From positions 1 to 64,000 of the forward strand of contig JAAYDF010000037.1 in assembly GCA_012729395.1 (NCBI GenBank): a DNA stretch of 64,000 bases, given 5' to 3'. Positions within the stretch are counted from its first letter, which is position 1, and each line of letters begins with the position of its first letter. The notes beneath the pieces were generated by a model, which saw nothing but the letters and a program-made list of their open reading frames with translations, was not told the origin of the DNA and made no database searches. Positions 56,883-64,000 of this stretch are shown here, piece by piece. The translations under genes and the position numbers were made by a program. The DNA comes from Phycisphaerae bacterium. GTDB taxonomy: Bacteria; Planctomycetota; Phycisphaerae; UBA1845; PWPN01.

Positions 56883-58082
56883 ATGAGACGCGGAACACGT
56901 GTGTTAGTGGCCTGTGCGGTCGGTCTGATGTTGGCCTGGGCGCCGATGGCCGGCGTTCGGGCTCAGTCGCCGTCGTTGGGTGATTCGGGCGAAGCGTCGA
57001 CGTTTGTGCCGGCCGAGCGGCTGGCGGACCCGGCGGGGCGGGCGGATGAGTTGGCCGTTCAGCGTCGCGAGCTGGAGGCGGTATCGGCCCAGGCGGCGGC
57101 GGGGTTGGAGCGTGCCCAGGCTCAGTTGGCTCTGGCGAATTGGATTCTGGCGGTGCCGACGGCCTGTGCGGCGACTCGGTCGCTGCTGGGGTTGGAGTTG
57201 CCGTCGGATGCCAAGACGCTGGCGGATGCGGGCCAGGAGGCGCAACGGCTGATCGAGCAGGTTCGCGAAGCGATGGAGGTTGCCAAGAGCGAATCGGATG
57301 CCGTGTCGGCGGGGCCCGATGGCGAGGAGGCGGCCACGGCTCGTCGGCGGTTGGAGACAGCTCTGGAGAACCTGGAGCCTCTCGCGGCGCTCTTCGCGAC
57401 GGCGGCGGAGGCCGACGAGGATGGTGGGCGGGCGATGTGGAGCCGGGCGGCACGAGGGTTGGCCGTGCTGCGTGAAGCCGCAGACGCGGAGCTGGCCTCT
57501 TGCGCCATGCTCTGGCAGGCGTACGCGTGGTTGGAGGCCGGCCGGCAGGATCGGGCCCGTGCCCTGCTGCCCAGGCCGTTGCGTCAGCCGGACACCACCG
57601 CCTACGGGTTCATGAGCAGGCTCCTTGGCTGTCGCATGCTCGGCGATGAGGGGCAGTACACGGCGGCGTCCGCTCTGGCCATTCGCGTGCGGGCCGCGTG
57701 TGCCGGGTGGTTCCAGCATGAGTCGGCCATGCAGATCGGTGCCCGGCAAAGGCTGGCGGCCCTGCTGCAGATCAGCCTGGGCCAGCAATGGTTGCGGCAA
57801 CTGCGCGAGTCCGACCAGCCGGCTCGCGTCGCTCAGCTCGAGAAGATCCTCGGGGACGTGCGGGGGTCCCTGTTTGCCGAGTCGTCGCTGCAGATCCATC
57901 GGCTGTCGCACACCGTGCCGCTGATGGTGCAACCGCCGGCGCTCAAGCCGCGCGTCGAGTCGCTCATTCCCCGGCGTGAGCCGGTCACGCCCCCGGCCAC
58001 CGCCCCCACGAGCGAGCCTGCCGACGTCCCGGCACCGGCGGATGAGCCGGCCGCAACGTCCGTGCCCGCCAACGGGACGTGA
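56883..58082 (+). CDS. secreted hypothetical helical protein
   Basis: Signal peptide MRRGTRVLVACAVGLMLAWAPMAGVRAQS; Ala/Glu-rich; Pro/Thr-rich C-tail. Confidence 0.6.
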   Translation: MRRGTRVLVACAVGLMLAWAPMAGVRAQSPSLGDSGEASTFVPAERLADPAGRADELAVQRRELEAVSAQAAAGLERAQAQLALANWILAVPTACAATRSLLGLELPSDAKTLADAGQEAQRLIEQVREAMEVAKSESDAVSAGPDGEEAATARRRLETALENLEPLAALFATAAEADEDGGRAMWSRAARGLAVLREAADAELASCAMLWQAYAWLEAGRQDRARALLPRPLRQPDTTAYGFMSRLLGCRMLGDEGQYTAASALAIRVRAACAGWFQHESAMQIGARQRLAALLQISLGQQWLRQLRESDQPARVAQLEKILGDVRGSLFAESSLQIHRLSHTVPLMVQPPALKPRVESLIPRREPVTPPATAPTSEPADVPAPADEPAATSVPANGT

Positions 58083-58136
58083 TGGTCTCCGACCGGCCGT
58101 TTGACGCTGCCCTGGTGCTTGGTCTAACATGACTGT

Positions 58137-58331
58137 ATGAAGACGCTCAGCATCACTGTCCCGGATGCATTGGCGGACCGCCTGGAGCAATTTGTCCGTG
58201 ATGGGTGGGTCGCTGATTCCGAGCAGGCGGTTGTGGAGGCGCTGCGTCGATTTCTCGATTCACATCGCCCGGAACTGATCGAACGTCAGGTTCTCGAAGA
58301 TCTTGACTGGGGCCTGCATGGCCGGGATTGA
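58137..58331 (+). CDS. ribbon-helix-helix antitoxin-like protein
   Basis: MKTLSITVPDALADRLEQFVRDGWVADSEQAVVEALRRFLDSH, ParD/CopG-like. Confidence 0.75.
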   Translation: MKTLSITVPDALADRLEQFVRDGWVADSEQAVVEALRRFLDSHRPELIERQVLEDLDWGLHGRD

Positions 58332-58839
58332 CCCATCGTTGACCGTGACCGACGCGGGGCCGATCATACATCTCGATGAACTCGATTGCCTGGATTTGCT
58401 GAGTGACTTCGGAGAGCTTCTTATACCCATCGAAGTGTGGGATGAAGTAGTCCGCCATCGGGTGTGTTTGGGCGCGGATAGAATAGCCGGCCTTGGCGGT
58501 TGCGTGGTAAGAAATCCCGGGGTTCCTTCGCCGAGACTGCGGGCCCTGGTCGGTTCGCTCCGGCTCGACCGAGGGGAGGCGGCGGCACTAGCGCTGATGG
58601 AGTTGCGCGGTGCGCCATTGTTCCTCTGCGATGACGCGGCTGCACGCCTGGCGGCAGAATCGTTGGGATTCCCGGTGCACGGGACGATCGGTGTCCTGAT
58701 CCGATCGATCCGCCGAGGCATGCGTTCACGCGAGCAGGTGCTCGATATCCTGCGGCGTTTGCCGCATGACTCCACATTGCATGTTTCCCGGGAACTTCTT
58801 GCGACGGTCATCACCAGGATTGAGCAGGAGTCGAAGTAG
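58318..58839 (+). CDS. PIN-like DUF3368-type toxin
   Basis: LTVTDAGPIIHLDELDCLDLLSDFGELLIPIEVWDEV; LDRGEAAALALMELRGAPLFLCDDAAARLAAESLGFPVHGTIGVLIRSIRRG; overlaps antitoxin ORF. Confidence 0.78.
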   Translation: MAGIDPSLTVTDAGPIIHLDELDCLDLLSDFGELLIPIEVWDEVVRHRVCLGADRIAGLGGCVVRNPGVPSPRLRALVGSLRLDRGEAAALALMELRGAPLFLCDDAAARLAAESLGFPVHGTIGVLIRSIRRGMRSREQVLDILRRLPHDSTLHVSRELLATVITRIEQESK

Positions 58840-58895
58840 ACGGCAGCGACGGAAAGCTCTTGCTTTCCGACGCCGTGCGACGGAGCACAAGTCAG

Positions 58896-59372
58896 ATGCC
58901 GGAACAGGTGAGAACATGGGGGTATGGGTTTCGTATCGGTCTTCTTTGCCTCACGGCCGGACTGCTTGGAGGCTTGGTTGTTGGCAGACATTGGGATCGC
59001 CTGTTTGCCTCCGGAGGCGGCTTCGGGCAGGCATCGCCGGATGGAAGGCACGCGTTGTCGGTTTGCGGAAACGAGCGGCAGGTCACCATCGCTCTGAAGA
59101 GCGTTTTAGAATCCGATGAGATATCCCTCTCTTACCCGCACAGCGCGGACGATCTGTACCTCAGGGGGCGTGGCAACAAAGTCACATGGTCGGACGATTC
59201 CTCAGCGGTTGAGGCGACCTGGTCGGACATCGTTGCTGGGCAGAAGTGCCGCATGTGGTTCAGAGCCGTTCGGGGCCACGAGTGGCGGCTGAAGCGAGTC
59301 CCCCTTGCCAGAGACGGCATCACCCCTCTGGAGCCGCGGCTGGAGACCCTGGATACGCAGGCGAGCAGGTGA
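58896..59372 (+). CDS. hypothetical single-TM protein
   Basis: MPEQVRTWGYGFRIGLLCLTAGLLGGLVVGRHWDRL. Confidence 0.5.
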   Translation: MPEQVRTWGYGFRIGLLCLTAGLLGGLVVGRHWDRLFASGGGFGQASPDGRHALSVCGNERQVTIALKSVLESDEISLSYPHSADDLYLRGRGNKVTWSDDSSAVEATWSDIVAGQKCRMWFRAVRGHEWRLKRVPLARDGITPLEPRLETLDTQASR

Positions 59373-59524
59373 TTTGTGGCAGGTAGGGTGACATGCCCGC
59401 CACAGGCGAAGAAGGATCCTTCCCTCCGCCTCACCGATTTTGCTTTGTCTTCATTGCTTGGTCGGCCTGCTTGACGGCATCGACACCTTGCCGGGTACGA
59501 TCATGGTCTCCTGTTTGCCGCGGA

Positions 59525-61270
<1,746 letters not shown>

Positions 61271-61488
61271 GGTCGTTCCTTTACGCTGTGAGGGTCGCGA
61301 GGTCCACCCGGCTCGCCGACCCAAAGCGGGGCATTATACCGTAATCCGCCCGTTTGCACCGCCACCCGCCGATTCCGTCGCTGAAACGGGCTATGGCCGC
61401 GATATGGCCGGTTGTCCTCATGTGTGGAATTCCAGCACATCAAGACGATCTCTCGGCCTGCTGCATTGGCTAGCCGCAGCCGGTGGCC

Positions 61489-61517
61489 TTGTTGCCCGTA
61501 TGCCCGTGGAGTATACT
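61489..61517 (+). promoter_or_regulatory. candidate sigma-70 promoter
   Basis: TTGTTG-N17-TATACT upstream of 61668 ORF. Confidence 0.35.
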
Positions 61518-61667
61518 GAAGGCGAGTCGATGGAGAACGTGCGATCGATCACAACGCAGCGTAGAAGGGGCGGCCCGCGGTTCCGGGTTGCCGGGTCGTG
61601 GCGACGCGGTGCGGGACAGCGGAGCGGACGCTCATTTGCAGTTACTTGCAGGGGAAGGAGGCTTTCC

Positions 61668-63731
61668 ATGAACAAGAGTCGCACAGGTCGCGGAGTTGTG
61701 GGATGGTGTACGATGATCGTTCTGGGGGCGGCGACGGCCGCTTACGCGGCGAACTGGACCGAGGGGTTTGGTGATCTGAACAACTGGACGGTCACGGCCG
61801 GGCATTTCTCGCTTGATAGCTCCGTTTCTCACGGCAGCTATCCGCCGGCCTACTCGGCTCGGGCCGATGGCAACGACGGTTACGGGCATTACAACACCGG
61901 GGCGATGTGGCGATCGACCGGTTCACGTCCCTATCACGCCGGGTATGCAGCCGCCGTGCACCGCAATCCTGTCCGATGGAAGAGCGACAACACGTGCGGG
62001 AATCGGTATCGAACGTTTCTGTCTCTTGCCTCGGCAGACGGGACGACGTTCCAGTGGGGTGTAGGTTATTACTCGCCGGGCGTTGATTCTCCCGAGGGGC
62101 GGGCTTGGTGGTATCGCGATTTCGACGGTGCGCGAGTGGCTTTTGGACAGCGGACGTCGCACAGTTGCAGCGCGGGGTGGGAGTTCCTCGAGGTCGAGTT
62201 CCGCGGGGACGGCAGCTACTGGCTCTCCGCAGACTCCGGCGGGGGGCGGATCAGCACAAGTGGCAATCGCACCAGCACGGTCATCAATGCCGGCATCGGG
62301 CGAGTCAAGGTCGGGTTCGAGTTCTCTACCGATGCCCAGAGCAACTGGGATGGCGTGGTCTGGACCGGTTACGCTCCCGGCACGCCGACCGATATCGCCG
62401 CCACCGCTCTGAGCACCTCGTCGATCCGCTGGACCGCGAATGCGGCCTCGGACAACAACCAATTCGGGTTCGCGCTGATGAACGGCGGCTCCGAGGCCGT
62501 CGTGTCGCCGATGAACCAGCGGCAGAGCAGCGCCAGCTTCACTCAGGGATCCTTGAGCGCCAACACCGCCTACACTCGCTCGATTCGGGCATGGAATGGC
62601 GACCACAACAGCACGAACTCGGCCGCGTTGACTCGCTACACGTTGCAGGTCACGCCCACCGGGCCAACGATTTCGTCGGTGACGCACGATAGCTTGACCG
62701 TGACCACCTCCGGCCCGGTTAATCTGACGGCCGGCAGTTCCGGAGTGGTGTTCGCCCGGAACGACACCGATCTGCCCAAGATCCAGGCGATGAGTCTCAA
62801 CCAGACCGGGCTGAGCCCGAATACGAGCTACATCTTCAAGGCGAAGGGAGTCAATGGGGACGGTGTCGAGACCACGTACTCCGGCACGAGTGGAACGACG
62901 ACGCTCTCCGCTCCGCCCGGTGCCGAGAGCGTGATCTCGGACCAGACGGCGGTGTGCGGCGGCGACGATGTCACCTGGACGGCGGTTGGCGGCTTCGGAG
63001 CGGGAACGCTGGCCTACTACACGTACGCATGGGACCAGAACGCGGCATACACCTTCACCGGCAGCGAGTCGCAGTGGAGTGGTGGTGCGTTGATCCTAAC
63101 GGCCTCCTCGCCGGGTGATTGGTATTTGCATGTCCAAGGGCACAACGACGACGGCGTAGCCAACGGAACCTTCAGCTACAGCGTCACCGCCGATGATTGC
63201 CTCCCGCCAGAGGTGGCCGCGGCGATCTCGCGCAAGGTTCACGGCGGGGCGGGGCCGTTCGCTGTCGACGTGCTGCTCAGCAATGGGGTCGAAAGCCGGT
63301 CAGGCGGTCCAACCGAGGTGGTTGTCACCTTCGACACGGACATCGAAGGCGACGGCGGCCTAGATACCGCGGATGTGAGCGCGTCCTCCGGCGCGGTCGT
63401 CGAAGTGTCGATCAGCGGAGCGGAGCTAGCCATCACGCTCTCGGGCGTGGATGATGCCAGCAAGCTGGTTCTCACCTTCCCCGGCATCGTGCGCGTCGGC
63501 GGTACCACGGCCAGCCCGAGCACCGTTTGCTTCGGGGTCTTGCTCGGCGACGTGAACGGCGACGGGATGACGAACATCTTTGACCTGGTGGCTGTCAGGA
63601 ATAGCCTGAATGCTGCGGTTGTCGCGGGGAACTATCGTGGCGACGTGAGCGCCGACGGCAGCATCAACATCTTCGATCTCGTGGCCGTGAGAAACAATCT
63701 GAACCAGACGATCGTCGGAACCTGTCCGTGA
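61668..63731 (+). CDS. secreted fibronectin-III-like protein with C-terminal dockerin-type repeats
   Basis: Signal peptide MNKSRTGRGVVGWCTMIVLGAATAAYA; GDVNGDGMTNIFDLVAVRNSLN...GDVSADGSINIFDLVAVRNNLNQ. Confidence 0.85.
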   Translation: MNKSRTGRGVVGWCTMIVLGAATAAYAANWTEGFGDLNNWTVTAGHFSLDSSVSHGSYPPAYSARADGNDGYGHYNTGAMWRSTGSRPYHAGYAAAVHRNPVRWKSDNTCGNRYRTFLSLASADGTTFQWGVGYYSPGVDSPEGRAWWYRDFDGARVAFGQRTSHSCSAGWEFLEVEFRGDGSYWLSADSGGGRISTSGNRTSTVINAGIGRVKVGFEFSTDAQSNWDGVVWTGYAPGTPTDIAATALSTSSIRWTANAASDNNQFGFALMNGGSEAVVSPMNQRQSSASFTQGSLSANTAYTRSIRAWNGDHNSTNSAALTRYTLQVTPTGPTISSVTHDSLTVTTSGPVNLTAGSSGVVFARNDTDLPKIQAMSLNQTGLSPNTSYIFKAKGVNGDGVETTYSGTSGTTTLSAPPGAESVISDQTAVCGGDDVTWTAVGGFGAGTLAYYTYAWDQNAAYTFTGSESQWSGGALILTASSPGDWYLHVQGHNDDGVANGTFSYSVTADDCLPPEVAAAISRKVHGGAGPFAVDVLLSNGVESRSGGPTEVVVTFDTDIEGDGGLDTADVSASSGAVVEVSISGAELAITLSGVDDASKLVLTFPGIVRVGGTTASPSTVCFGVLLGDVNGDGMTNIFDLVAVRNSLNAAVVAGNYRGDVSADGSINIFDLVAVRNNLNQTIVGTCP

Positions 63732-63856
63732 TCGGCGGAAGGATGCGTTGATGGCGCATCCGCGCCGGTCTCCCGGCTGACCCATAGGAACAGGGCGTGG
63801 GCGCTATCCGTAGCCCACAGGCAAGTCCATGCGCAGGCACAGCGACCACAACGGGT

Positions 63857-63957
63857 GCAAAGGCGGAAGGGGGATAGGCGGAAGGGGCAAAGGCACAAAG
63901 GCAGAAGGCACATAGGCACAAAGGCAGAAGGGGTAGAAGGCATAGAGACGGAAGGCG
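63857..63957. repeat. purine-rich degenerate short tandem repeats
   Basis: AAAGGCGGAAGGGGGATAGGCGGAAGGGGCAAAGGCACAAAGGCAGAAGG... Confidence 0.7.
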
Positions 63958-64000
63958 CATGCGGACGTGGGATCTACACGCCGGTCGCCACAGCCTGTCC

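Overview
High-GC bacterial chromosomal segment. Planctomycetota/Phycisphaerae-like affiliation is an inference from PEP-CTERM and dockerin-type secreted proteins, gene content and many dispersed palindromic repeats. About 45 protein-coding genes are supportable; no rRNA, tRNA, CRISPR array, prophage or transposase gene was recognised. Main blocks: (1) sugar-metabolism genes (partial sugar-phosphate isomerase, DUF6807-like, URO-D family, GHMP kinase, ceramidase-like); (2) a minus-strand nagB-like/nagA/AckA-paralog/ackA/pta/M20 peptidase operon, divergent from a V4R-domain sigma-54 activator, with a good -24/-12 site in front of the operon; (3) LRR/PEP-CTERM protein, Tat protein, M14-glutaminase-like fusion lipoprotein, and an ExeA-like ATPase fused to a ~800 aa helical tail; (4) TauE, bioD, aldo/keto reductase, parvulin, mfd, an Opp-like ABC transporter without ATPases, cupin, GH88; (5) an unusual sigma-70-family factor with a long HTH-rich N-terminus; (6) a TolQ/ExbB + two ExbD + TPR + VWA operon in which the VWA protein carries a TonB-like N-terminal TM with the SxxxH motif; (7) RHH/DUF3368-like toxin-antitoxin pair, glnS and a dockerin-type secreted protein. 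Several palindromic repeat families run through the window, and some copies lie inside coding sequence. Best candidates for something undescribed: the TonB-like-TM/VWA/ExbBD operon, the coupled AckA + degenerate AckA paralog under V4R/sigma-54 control, and the ExeA-coiled-coil fusion.
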